Positions 1 through 9,467 of a stretch of DNA of 64,000 nt are shown one piece after another. How positions within the stretch are numbered: position 1 is the first letter of the stretch; each line of letters begins with the position of its first letter. The stretch comes from Helianthus annuus (taxonomy: Eukaryota > Streptophyta > Magnoliopsida > Asterales > Asteraceae). A model generated the notes under the pieces. That model had not been told where the DNA came from and did not search any database. It saw only the letters and a program-made list of their open reading frames with translations. Made by a program: the position numbers and the translations under genes. The DNA lies in contig NC_035448.2 in assembly GCF_002127325.2 (NCBI RefSeq), positions 125,710,561-125,774,560 on the forward strand, read 5' to 3'.

Positions 1-1442
1 TTTATGTGAACGTGATCCTTCAAGCATGTGATCCTTACATTGAAGTATCCTCAAAGGATCCCGGTGATGTCAGTGGTCCTTACTCTGGTAATGTCCTTAT
101 CTTAAAACTATTACATTTCCTTACTTTTTACCAAAGGATAAGGATCCTGTATCCTTCATCCTCTTCTCACGAACCATTTGAGTTATGATAGTTCAGGTAT
201 CTACAGCATATCGTCAAAGATCTTCAAACGCAACACAGATCCTTGGGTCCAACCCCAGTTATCCTTGGGATTATCCCCAGTTTCCGCCAGCAGCGCACGA
301 TGATCCTGATATAGTTCACGTCTTTGGGACCAGTACCCACTTCCGGGGCTGACAACCTCATCGTACTGGCTATACCCAGGATCCTACGTATAATGGTAGA
401 CGTACCATACATCCGTTCATAAGGTTTCTAACGTTTTCACGTTAGCTAAGGTTTTGACATTTTCATGTCACTAAGTTTGGATAGTCGCCAGTAAGGGCCA
501 TACTCCAGTTTACATACGATCCTTTGGGCTTGTCCCCAGTTATCCTTTGGGCTTGTCCCCAGTTATCCTTTGGGCTTGTCCCCAGTGATCCTTTGGGATC
601 ATCCCCAGTTATCCTTTGGGCTTGTCCCCAGTGATCCTTTGGGATCATCCCCAGTTATCCTTTGGGCATGTCCCCAGCTACTAATTTATCTTTTACATTG
701 GCTTAGCCCCAAGATATGTTCCATTTTTCAGGTTCTCGAAGATTAACAAATAAGGATTCTTGATCCTTATCATCCATTAAAATTTCACTTATGGTTATCT
801 TGATTAAAGGTTAGGATCCTAACTTGGATCCTCAGGTATGATCCTTTACTATATTGATTATACTAACCAACCCCTACACTTTGACAACTAAAACTATGAT
901 CCTTGAAAATTTTCAATGATAGGATATTTGATCTAGGATCATATCCTAAATTTATTAAACACGGTTTGCTCAACTCTTGTTACTCTAAAAAATATGTTTC
1001 TAAAAAACTGGGAAATAAGAAGATAAATAAAGGATAACAACACGAGATAAGCCAGAAAGATTAGAGTTATATTATTAACAAAAGGATCTTAAACCCTTTC
1101 AAAAAGTTGTCAAAATTGCCAACCCACATTTCTACCAGCAAAACGTGGCCCGTCCACATGGGTTGGCAAAGGGTGTCCATTGTCTATGCGGTCTTAGCAG
1201 GTGCAGGAAATTAAAAGCGGCAGGATCACAAAGGCTTCATCCCCCAAACAGAGGATCCATCCACTATTTGCCATCCTACCTATTGTTCAGAGGATCCAGG
1301 ATCCTTAACCCTAAAAACTATTGTTCAAGTTACAAACCATAATTGTTTCAAACATCAACAACCACAAACAAACCACTACCAAACTCAAAAAATTGGGCTC
1401 CGGCCTAGTCTCGAAATATCCATCATCGCCCAATCCAGCAGC
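1..1442 (+). other. 3' untranslated tail of element A
   Basis: No credible coding sequence. The stretch is crowded with GATCCT/AGGATCC words and contains a 23-bp tandem array. Its position, between pol (off the window) and the antisense gene, matches 12763-13985 of element C, where the same kind of tail and a related short tandem array occur. Short ORFs here are chance frames. Confidence 0.7.
519..679 (+). repeat. 23-bp tandem array, seven copies
   Basis: Seven head-to-tail units of 23 bp, consensus ATCCTTTGGGCTTGTCCCC plus AGTT, with two units carrying GATCAT in place of GCTTGT. There are no spacers, so it is a minisatellite and not a CRISPR array. Tandem arrays in the 3' UTR of Tat/Ogre elements are known seeds of plant satellite DNA; that this one behaves so is inference. 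Confidence 0.9.
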
Positions 1443-3085
1443 TCACACCTTTGCTGCTCCATCACCACCAGCTTCTCCACCCTGATCCTTGTCAGCATCA
1501 CCGCCCTCCAGCATTGGGATCTCCTCTGCTTCGTCCTCATCCTCCAGTTCTGCCAATCTTGCCTTCCAACCCTCCACGTCCCATGAGCTTTTGTCAAAGG
1601 CAGGATCCTGAGCCTCCGCAGCCATTTGTAGTTGTATCTTGTACATATCAGTTGCGGCAGAGACCTTGGCATCCTGGATGATCTCCTGCTTCTCGCCATC
1701 CATGTCAATCAGCCTTTGAGCAGCCTCATCCTTTGTAGCCCGGAGTTCCTTCTCAAGATCGGCTATCTTGAGATCCTTTAACACGCCCATTTGTTGGAGG
1801 TCGGCGATTTGGCTTTCCTGATCCTCGACATGGCCAAGGTAGGTCTCAATCTCAGCAAGTTTCTGCAAAAGAGAAAAAAGGTAAGTTCAGGATCAAGTGA
1901 TCCTCAAAGAAGCAGGATATACAGGTAGAATACACAAGCAGGATACTCGAGAAGGATAACCAACAGGGGCAATGATCCTTACCTCATTGACATAGTCGAG
2001 AAACTGTTGGCGGATCAGGGGAAATCCTTGGAGATCCTCAGAAGTCTTTCTCTTCTTCCCCTTACCCCTAACAGGTGCTTTAGGGGCCGAAGCAGAGGGA
2101 CTGGCAACAGAAGTCTTCTTTCTTGAAGACTTGACATTGGCAAGTTCATCAATCCCGAACTTGGAGGCAGAGTTGGCAGACTTAGCAGGTTTCCCAGCGC
2201 CTACACAATCAAAACAAGATAAGTTCCCTTACTAACTAAACAGTCTTACATATAACTTACTTTTTAATAAGGATACTTACTTGACATAGTGGCAGATGCG
2301 GAGGATACTTCTTGTGAATCTTGGACGGTGACTTGAAAACTTCTGATTTCAGGATCAAGCTTCTTGAAAGCTAAGACCCTCTCTCTGGCAGCAGGGGTTA
2401 ACTTGAGATGAGCAATGGAGATAGCTGCACAATAAACAAAAAACAAAGAAAGACATTAGTGATCCTCATCATAAGAGACAAGTCTGATGGTGATCCTTCC
2501 AGGATCCTCTATCCTACCATGGGTGGCCCACTCCTTGGGCAGATCCTTCCCATTAGGGAGGGTATCCCTCCTCACAAAGAAGAAACGACGCTTCCAGTTT
2601 GTATCATTTTTGGTAACCTTTAAAACAGGGTGATCCTCCCTGGCCTTCCGTTTCAGCAAGTATCGATGAGAACCAAACGTGGTAAGATCATAAAGCTCGG
2701 CCAGCTCTGCCATCCCCAAATCAATCCCCTCCTGCTCGATGATCCTCTCGAAGGTATACAAGACCCTCCAGATCATCGGCATAGCTTGGATATAAGATAT
2801 GCCGGTCAAAGAAAAGAAAGATTGGGTGAAGGCCGGAAAAGGATACGAATATCCTATGGTAAACGGAGTTGCAGGAAAGACCACCCAGGCGTCTGAAACA
2901 AAGTCACTCAAAGCAGTGGATGTGAAGGATTTGAAAACAGCATCCGCCGGAAAGCAATGACGAATCCTATGTACATGAGCATCGGTAAAGCAGCATCTCT
3001 CCGTAGGAGAGTCCTTAATGATCCCTTGGCTTTTCAGGGGACTACTCTTCTCGTGATCCTTATGGGGAGAATTTCGGAGCAACAT
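1443..3085 (-). CDS. Antisense additional ORF of element A (putative gypsy-type transposase-like family), four exons, intact
   Basis: Read on the minus strand, four exons (3085-2518, 2424-2281, 2200-1983, 1862-1443) joined by three GT-AG introns give one open frame of 450 codons including stop. All three junctions keep phase and no stop interrupts. The first exon carries the region with PMIWRVLYTFERI and WKRRFFFVRRD, which I recognise as the family often labelled 'putative gypsy type transposon'. Exon 3 is Lys/Ser-rich and basic; exon 4 is a predicted coiled coil with an acidic Gly/Asp/Glu-rich tail. An upstream in-frame ATG at 3166 would add 27 hydrophobic residues; I prefer 3085, whose product matches the domain better. 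The molecular role is unknown. Element C carries a broken homologue in the same place and orientation, so this is an element gene and not a host capture. Confidence 0.75.
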
Positions 3086-3233
3086 ACTTGTGGTGAAACA
3101 AAAACAGAGCAAGAGTAGAAAAAAACAGAGCAGGAAAAGGAAGAAAGAAAGAGAATACCTGATCAATCTTCGGTGGAGATTATAAAGGGAGTATATCCTG
3201 AATTTAAATGCAAATCGATCCTTACCCTATCTC

Positions 3234-3243
3234 CTATTTATAA
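3234..3243 (-). promoter_or_regulatory. TATA box for the antisense gene of element A
   Basis: TATAAATAGG on the minus strand, about 150 bp upstream of the ATG at 3085 and about 70 bp upstream of the ATG at 3166. It lies between the antisense gene and the LTR, so the gene probably has its own promoter independent of the LTR. Transcription is inferred. Confidence 0.5.
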
Positions 3244-3385
3244 TCATGATTTGCAGGGATGTCACTTCAGTGACGTAATGATCGCAACGGCTAGTCCGGT
3301 TATAACGGCTAGTTACCCGAGTTGTCCGTTGAAGATAAGATCAGAACAAAATATAACTCATTTATTTACAAAATCACTCCTTATA

Positions 3386-3398
3386 TTTTGGGGGCAAT
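3386..3398 (+). other. Polypurine tract of element A
   Basis: TTTTGGGGGCAAT immediately before the LTR start TGTTAGGGC. Element C has a near-identical tract, TTTTTGGGGACAAT, before its 3' LTR. This is the expected plus-strand primer site for reverse transcription. Confidence 0.7.
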
Positions 3399-4115
3399 TG
3401 TTAGGGCTGGATTTTTACAATACATGATCCTCACATGTGATCCTAACCAGTGATCCTTGTTTCTTTGGCAGATAGTGATCCTCAGCAGAGTTCCAGGATC
3501 AGGATCACGGACCATCATAGGATCCTCATGCTAACAGTTGCTTTCGTTGAATTTAATCTTGTTTTGCAGGACATCTAGCAGGATCCGCTCTTAAGCATCA
3601 CAATTAAAGGACACGTCTTTACAACTATGGCATGTGCTTAATCGGAGATGGACGTTGTGAAGGATATGGAAACTTGGCATGATTTAAGGGCGATAATTTA
3701 GGCTAGATTTACTTTTATTTCTAAAGGGGTAATGAGCTGATTATTAGTCTTTTTACCTAAAATAGGTCACCTACACTTGTATATATAACACTCTACCTCA
3801 TTCGGAAGAAGACACAACACAACTCTCACACGCTTAGACACTCGAAACTATAGTGAACCTTGTACTCAGCTCATTATCATCCAAAGTTGTAACTATTTTT
3901 CTTATATTGAAGTTTGGTGATCGGTAGTTGCCATCACCCGAGGTTTTTTATGCCGGAGATCATACATTGATCAAGGGCTTTTTCCTCGTATAAATCATTG
4001 TGTCTTTGCATATTTCACATTGAAGTGATCCTTTACTTTTTCTACAAACCAAGCATCATACCCCATTTACATAAAGTTTGGTTGCATTATCCTTGTGTGA
4101 TTTTTGACCAAAACA
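3399..4115 (+). repeat. 3' LTR of element A
   Basis: 717 bp, beginning TGTTAGGGC and ending GACCAAAACA (TG...CA). It matches, in inverted orientation, the 720-bp LTR at 8430-9149. A TATA-like TATATATAA lies at 3780-3788, and the downstream U5 part has CACCCGAGG and ATCAAGGGCTTT, which are conserved in the LTRs of B and C. GATCCT words are frequent in the U3 part. Confidence 0.9.
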
Positions 4116-5843
4116 CTTAGCAATTTGCAAACCAGCGATTAAGGCTTCATATTCAGCCTCATTATTAGTGGCTTGGAACTCACAAGCTATGGAATGGGGT
4201 ATTATGTCCCCCTATGGCGATTTTAGTAGTATACCAAGCCCCGTGCCTTTAACATTTGAGGATCCGTCAGTATGTAGTATCCAAGGATCCTTGGTTTCAT
4301 CCAGCTGCTGGACTTCCAATTCGGCTTCCTTTTGTAAATCACTACTGAAATCAGCCACAAAGTCGGCTAATGCTTGGGATTTGATGGCTGTTCTAGGCTC
4401 ATATCTTATATCATGGGCACTAAGCTTTACTGCCCACTTAGCCATTCTTCCGGACATCTCTGGTTTCCTGAGGACATTCTTAATTGGAAAATTAGTTCTA
4501 ACAACAATAACATGGGTTTCAAAATAATGTCTTAGTTTAGTAGATGCCATAATCAGTGCAAGAATAAGTTTTTCAAGGTGTGAATACCTGGATTCAGCAT
4601 CAAGTAAACTCTTACTTACATAATAGACACGATATTGTGTACCTTCATGATCCTTAACAAGGACTGCACTTACTGCTTTTGAGGATACCGCAAGGTATAA
4701 GGATAACACGTCTCCTTTTTCTGGTTTCATCAATGCTGGGGCTGAGGACATGTATTCTTTTAGGGCTTGTAAAGCATTCTCATGCTTTTCAGTCCATTCG
4801 AATTTCTTGTTCTTTCTTAGGATATCATAGAATTCTTTACACTTTTCTGAGGATTTGGATATGAATCTGTTCAGAGCTGCTATCCTGCCTGTTAGCCTTT
4901 GCACATCCTTAGTGTTGGCAGGGGATTTGATATTCACCAATGCTTTGATTTGTTCCGGGCTTGCTTCAATGCCCCTCTGGGTTACCATATATCCTAAGAA
5001 TTTACCTGCTTTAACACGAAAGTGACATTTTGAAGGGTTAAGCTTCATGTTATAATTATCAAGGATATCAAATGCTTCCTCCAAGTCCCTTAGGTGATCC
5101 TCAGCTTTTTTGGATTTCACCACCATATTGTCTATGTACACTTCCATAGTTTGTCCAATTTGATCTTTGAACATCATATTCACCAGCCTTTGATATGTTG
5201 CACCTGCATTTCTTAATCCAAAAGGCATAGCAATATAACAATATAAACCGGTTGGGGTCATAAAAGCCGTATCCTCTTGGTCAGATGGTTCCATCTGAAT
5301 TTGTTGGAATCCAGATGATGCATCCATAAAGGTTAACAGTTCATGACCCGCCGTTGCATCCACCATGGAGTCAATGTGGGGTAATGGGAAAGGATCCTTG
5401 GGACATGCCTTATTCAAATCAGTGAAATCGACACATACCCTCCACTTTCCATTTTTCTTTTGAACAACAACCATATTGGCCAGCCATTTTGGATACTTTA
5501 CTTCTCTAATCATACCTGCTCGTAGTAATCTTTCTACCTCTTCCTGGATAATGGCATTTCTTTCTGGTGCAAACTTCCTCCTTTTTTGATGGATTGGTTT
5601 AACTGACCTGTCAATGCCAAGTTTATGAGTGATAATATCCTTAGATATACCTGTCATATCCTCATGTTTCCATGCAAAGGTAGATCTTCTTCTTTTGAGG
5701 AAGGATACTATGTCTTCTTTCATTTTATCAAGGATCCCTGATCCGATGTAGATTTTAGATTCAGGATCATCAGGATCCAAGAGGATTTCATCCACATCCT
5801 GCTCTCTTGCCTCCAAGACACCCCTTGGAGGATACTTTAATTG
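4116..5843 (-). CDS. pol: Element B pol: reverse transcriptase and RNase H, truncated
   Basis: Begins directly after the in-frame TAG at 5846-5844. From the Met at 5816, RT spans roughly residues 40-330 (KYPKWLANMVVVQKKNGKWR, FMDASSGFQQI, MPFGLRNAGATYQRL). The catalytic motif reads YIDN where active enzymes have an Asp pair (element C keeps IDD), so one catalytic Asp has become Asn. A first, Tat-type RNase H follows (TKLRHYFETH, ALADFVADF), then the start of the second, archaeal-type RNase H (HTDGSS). The frame is open to 4212, meets one TAG (a CAG to TAG change relative to element C), and then continues in frame as GDIIP...NNEAEYEALIAGL to 4116, where element A's LTR begins. Integrase is absent here. 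Confidence 0.85.
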
Positions 5844-5849
5844 CTATTG
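5838..5849 (-). promoter_or_regulatory. Leaky-stop context between gag-pro and pol of element B
   Basis: The minus strand reads CAA TAG CAA TTA. The TAG ends the gag-protease frame and pol continues in the same frame. UAG followed by CAR YYA is the established type I readthrough context, first described in tobamoviruses. Element C has TAG CAA TTA at the same boundary. That readthrough sets the Gag:Gag-Pol ratio here is inference. Confidence 0.7.
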
Positions 5850-8351
5850 CTCCCTTGATTTCGAGGCTGGTTTCGTCGATGAGGTGTAACAATCCTTAGC
5901 CTCCTGCTGATCACTATCGATCTTGATTATTCCCCAAGGGCTAGGGAGCTTCACACATTGATGGTAGGTGGATGGGACAGCCTTCATATCGTGTATCCAG
6001 GGCCTGCCAAGGATAACATTACAACAAGACAAACAGTCAATAACACAAAATTTCTGATAATTATGTAATCCTTCCACGTAAATTGGGAGTTTGATGTCCC
6101 CCAGGGTTTTCTTAGTTTCGCCACTAAATCCCACGAGCACGGAGGATCTTGGTGTGATGTCTGATTCAGGAATACCCATTTTCTTCAGAACATCAAGCTG
6201 GATAATGTTTACCGAACTTCCTCCGTCAATAAGGATCCTGCGGACAAAATGGTTAGAAATAAAAAGAGTAATAACTAAACTATCATGATGAGGATCCTGG
6301 ATGTTAATTCTATCATCCTCATCAAAGGTTATGATTTTTCCTTCCGAGACACTTGATGTTCGAATAGGTCTTTCTCCGTTATCCATTTTAGCTTCCTTTG
6401 CATGCCTTTTAGCTGCTGAGAAGGATGTACCACAGATGTCTGATCCTCCAGAAATAAAGTTGATCACTTGTGCATCTGCCGGAGGAGCTGGAGCTCTTTC
6501 AGGGATCGTTTCAGGATCCTGAGTCCTTTGCTTTTTTCTTCCCAACAATTCTTTCAAATGCCCCTTGCTCAGCAGATATCCAATTTCCTTTCGTAATGCG
6601 ATGCATTCCTCTGTCAAATGCCCAAAATCCTCATGGTATGCACACCACTTTGATTTATCTTTAGCAGCGGTTGGTTTGTCATTTTTTCTGGGCCATCTGG
6701 CCTTTTCTCCCAGATTCTGCATTGCAAGGATTAGTTCGTGGTTATCAATGGAAAAACAGTATTCAGAAATCGGAGGATAATCTTCATCATCCTCTTCTTG
6801 GTCAACATCATGCACATTCTGGTTGTCAGTTCTGTTATAGGATTTGAATTTGTTGCTTTTGAAAGAGGATCCTTGCTTTTCTTGTTTTGAGGATCCTACT
6901 TGTCTCTCCTGGATCCTCTTATCATCCTCTAGCCGGATGAACCTGAGTGCCCGAGTTCTTACTTCGTCTAGGTTCCTGCATGGTGTCATAACAAGATCAT
7001 CATAGAACAATGAATCCTTAAGCAATCCCATCTTGAAGGCCTCAACAGCTGTGGCCACATCCAAGTTAGGAATGTCCAAGTATTCTTTACTAAACTTGGT
7101 TATATAATCCCTTAATGATTCATTATGACCCTGAGTTATCCTATATAAATCGCTAGTCAATGGTTCAAATTTTCTACTACAAGAAAATTGATTATTAAAT
7201 AAGTTAACTAAATTAGCAAACGAAGTAATAGAGTAAGGGGGAAGACTTAGCAGCCACTTAAGTGCTGATCCAGTAAGAGTGGATCCAAATCCCTTCCTCT
7301 CCCTGTATTGTGCTATGTGTTCCTCAGGATCCGTCGTACCATCATACAGCTTCATAGTAGGGATATGGAATCTTTTGGGTATCTCAGCATCACAAATTGG
7401 TGGTGCAAAACGAGATACCTTATGGCTTCCATCTGCAATTTCCGGGATAGGTTTGACTACCCCTGGAACACTTGATATCATATCCTTCAGTTTCTGCAGT
7501 TCTCTGGCCATAGCATGGTTGATACTTGTATCCTGCATGAATCCATGGTTAGTGGTAAGAGAATTATTAAAAGTGTTACCTCCCATCGGGTTCAAGTTAG
7601 GAACATTGGATGTGAATCCATATTGCTGGGATTCTGGGATGATGGAGGGACGAGTGGAAGCAATGGTCTGCATTGGAATAAAATCTCCTTGATGGACATC
7701 TGGACTTCCTGTTTGCAAATTCTTCAAGGATCCTGGTATCTGAAAGGATCCCTGAACATGGGATGATCCTGGAACAAAGGAGGATCCTTGAACCTGGGAT
7801 GATCCTGAAACGAAGGATGATCCTTGAACCTGGGATGATCCTGGAACGAAGGAGGATCCTGAGTTCGTGAAGGATCCCATATGCTGAGTATAGGATCCTG
7901 CCGGTTGGAAATATGATCCTGATGCCTGAGTCACTGCTGCTGGGCCGAAATGCACTCCTCTTGATCCACCCATATGTTGAATGTCTGGGACCTCTGATGG
8001 CTGAGAAGTAATCATCGGAGTATCAAAATTCAAAGATTTGGGCATCAATGGGGAATGATCCTCTGCCGTTTTCTTTTGCCTTTTGAGATCTCCGATTTCT
8101 TTGAGGATCCTGTCATTAGTTTCATCCTGCTGCTACATACGATCCCTCATCTGCAAAATCAAAGTAAATATATCACTAGTACTGGGAGCAGAAGAAGTTA
8201 GAGCAGAAGATGAAGGTTTAGAGAAGATAGGAGTTGGTCTCTTCTCAGCATTTTTCTGAGATCCAGCCGGTGGTGGAGGCAAAGGTGGAATGCCATTAGA
8301 TGAATTGACTGCAGACATCGCTGTGGAGGTATTCTTCAACGATGAAGCCAT
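5844..8351 (-). CDS. gag: Element B gag-protease
   Basis: The first in-frame ATG after the PBS is at 8351 (product begins MASSLKNTST, then a Pro-rich stretch). One premature TAG at 8135-8133 (CAG to TAG) follows RDRM; the frame then stays open for more than 730 codons. Counting from the Met at 8048: a Gly/Ser/Pro repeat at about 60-107; the retrotransposon gag (capsid-like) domain at about 227-370 (FHIPTMKLYDGT...FKMGLL); one zinc knuckle of the Tat type (CAYHEDFGHLTEEC) near 470; and an aspartic protease with ILIDGGSSVNII near 600 and ILGRPWIHDM further on. Between AQYRE and KGFGSTL the gag domain looks shorter than usual for the family, suggesting a small in-frame deletion. It ends in the leaky-type TAG. 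Confidence 0.85.
7728..7870 (-). repeat. Coding minisatellite in element B gag
   Basis: Near-tandem 36-bp units encode a 12-residue repeat of the form GSSQVQGSSFVP. Each unit contains GGATCC or GATCATCC words, so the motif that saturates the non-coding part of A and B also shapes the protein. Four partial units are visible. Confidence 0.75.
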
Positions 8352-8408
8352 GCAACACTCCGGAATGATCACCAACAGAAAAACTTTCTTATGAATGAAG
8401 CACCAATT

Positions 8409-8426
8409 GCCCCACGGTGGGCGCCA
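8409..8426 (-). other. Primer binding site of element B
   Basis: The minus strand reads TGGCGCCCACCGTGGGGC, 3 nt inside the LTR end. It begins with TGG, the complement of a tRNA CCA end. This sequence is typical of Tat-lineage elements and is clearly not the initiator-Met site used by D, H, I and J. I do not name the tRNA with certainty. Confidence 0.75.
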
Positions 8427-8429
8427 AAC

Positions 8430-9149
8430 TGTTTTGGTCAAAAATCACACAAGGATAATGCAACCAAACTCTTTGTAAACGGGGAATGATGCTTGGTATG
8501 ATGAACAAAGATAAGGATCACTATAATGAAAATTGCACAAGTGACACAAGGATTTATACGAGGAAAAAGCCCTTGATCAATGAATGATCTCCGGCATAAA
8601 AAACCTCGGGTGATGGAAACTACCGATCACCAAACTTCAATATAACAAACAATGTTTACAACTTTCGGATGGTAACGAGCTAGGTACAAGGATCACTATA
8701 GTATCGTATGCTAAAGCGTGTGAGAAATGTGTTGTGTCTTCCAAATGCTGAAGAGTGCCCTTTATATAAGTGTGTGTGGTTGTATTTTAGGTAAATCACC
8801 TAACTACTAGCTCGTTACCCCTTTAGGAATAGAAGTAAATTTAGCCTAACTAAATGCCCGTAATTTGTGCTAAGTTTCCATATTCTCCATAACGTCTATC
8901 TTTGGTTATGTATGTGCGAAATCAGCGTGACAGATTCATTGACTCTGATGGCTAAGACCGGATCCAACTCGTAATTCCTGCAAAACAATATTAAATTCAA
9001 AGAGAGTAATCGTTAGTATGAGGATCCTTAGGATGATCCATGATCCTGATCCTGAAGCTCTTCTGAGGATCACTATCTGCCAAAGAAACAAGGATCACTT
9101 GTTAGGATATCATGTAAGGATCACAGGTCATTAAAATCCTGCCCTAACA
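8430..9149 (-). repeat. 5' LTR of element B
   Basis: 720 bp. On the minus strand it starts TGTTAGGGC at 9149 and ends ACCAAAACA at 8430. It is a diverged relative of the element A LTR (717 bp). GATCCT words are concentrated in its U3 part. Confidence 0.9.
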
Positions 9150-9150
9150 A

Positions 9151-9461
9151 CTTCAAAGTCCACTGTACTCGTCGGCTTTAGTGGAGAAGCTAGGAATACC
9201 GTGGGAGAGATTAAATTACCAGTATATGTTGAAGGGGTCAATTCAATATAGCGCTTCTGTGTTATGGACTCCTTATCCTGCTACAATATCATATTGGGCA
9301 GGCCATGGATCCATGATATGAAAGTCGTGCCGTCAACTTATCATCAGTGCATCAAGATCCCTACACCCTGGGGAGTTGTCAAAGTGGATAGTGACCAGCA
9401 AGAGGCGAAAGAGTGCTACTCATCCTCCATGAAATCCTCTACCAAGCCCAATGCAGCATAG
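9151..9461 (+). pseudogene. Element C protease C-terminus
   Basis: Frame starting VLVGFSGEARNTVGEIKLP, a TAG (one codon before RFCVMDSLS), then YNIILGRPWIHDMKVVPS, ending at TAG 9459-9461. It aligns with the end of element B gag-pro. The active-site part is missing because the sequence is cut by B's LTR at 9150. The final TAG is followed by CAA TTA and pol continues in the same frame. Confidence 0.8.
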
Positions 9462-9467
9462 CAATTA
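9456..9467 (+). promoter_or_regulatory. Leaky-stop context between protease and pol of element C
   Basis: GCA TAG CAA TTA. The UAG-CAA-UUA heptad-plus is identical to element B although the flanking codons differ, and the downstream frame is open (QLKIRAQDIAEASEQDV). This is the type I readthrough motif UAG CAR YYA. Confidence 0.65.

Larger units (their letters stand above)
1..4115 (+). mobile_element. Element A: 3' end of a Tat-lineage Ty3/gypsy retrotransposon
   Basis: Only the 3' part is in the window: a non-coding tail, a tandem array, an antisense gene, a short G-rich polypurine tract and a complete LTR. The lineage is inferred from the LTR, which matches the LTR of element B (dual-RNase-H Tat type), and from the antisense additional ORF between pol and the 3' LTR, a known arrangement in the Tat/Retand group. 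The element abuts B's RNase H coding sequence at 4116, so A most simply inserted into B. The other half of B and A's own 5' part would lie left of the window, so no TSD pair can be checked; CTTAG at 4116-4120 is the candidate right copy. The words GATCCT and GGATCC recur throughout. Confidence 0.85.
4116..9149 (-). mobile_element. Element B: 5' part of a Tat-lineage Ty3/gypsy retrotransposon
   Basis: In minus-strand order: LTR (9149-8430), PBS, gag-protease, a single leaky-type stop, and RT-RNase H up to 4116, where element A's LTR cuts it. Integrase and the 3' LTR are missing from the window. B's LTR abuts the middle of element C's protease at 9150, so B appears to be inserted in C. B is well preserved: gag has one internal stop and pol is open for 534 codons. 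The RT catalytic motif is damaged. Confidence 0.9.

Noticed and set aside
519..679. Regular 23-bp repeats resembling a CRISPR array
   Set aside because: Units are contiguous with no unique spacers, and the context is a plant retrotransposon tail.
2408..2896. Plus-strand ORFs of 71 and 88 codons
   Set aside because: They lie opposite exon 1 and intron 1 of the antisense gene and show no domain.
4168..4527. Plus-strand ORF of 119 codons
   Set aside because: Shadow of the minus-strand RNase H of element B.
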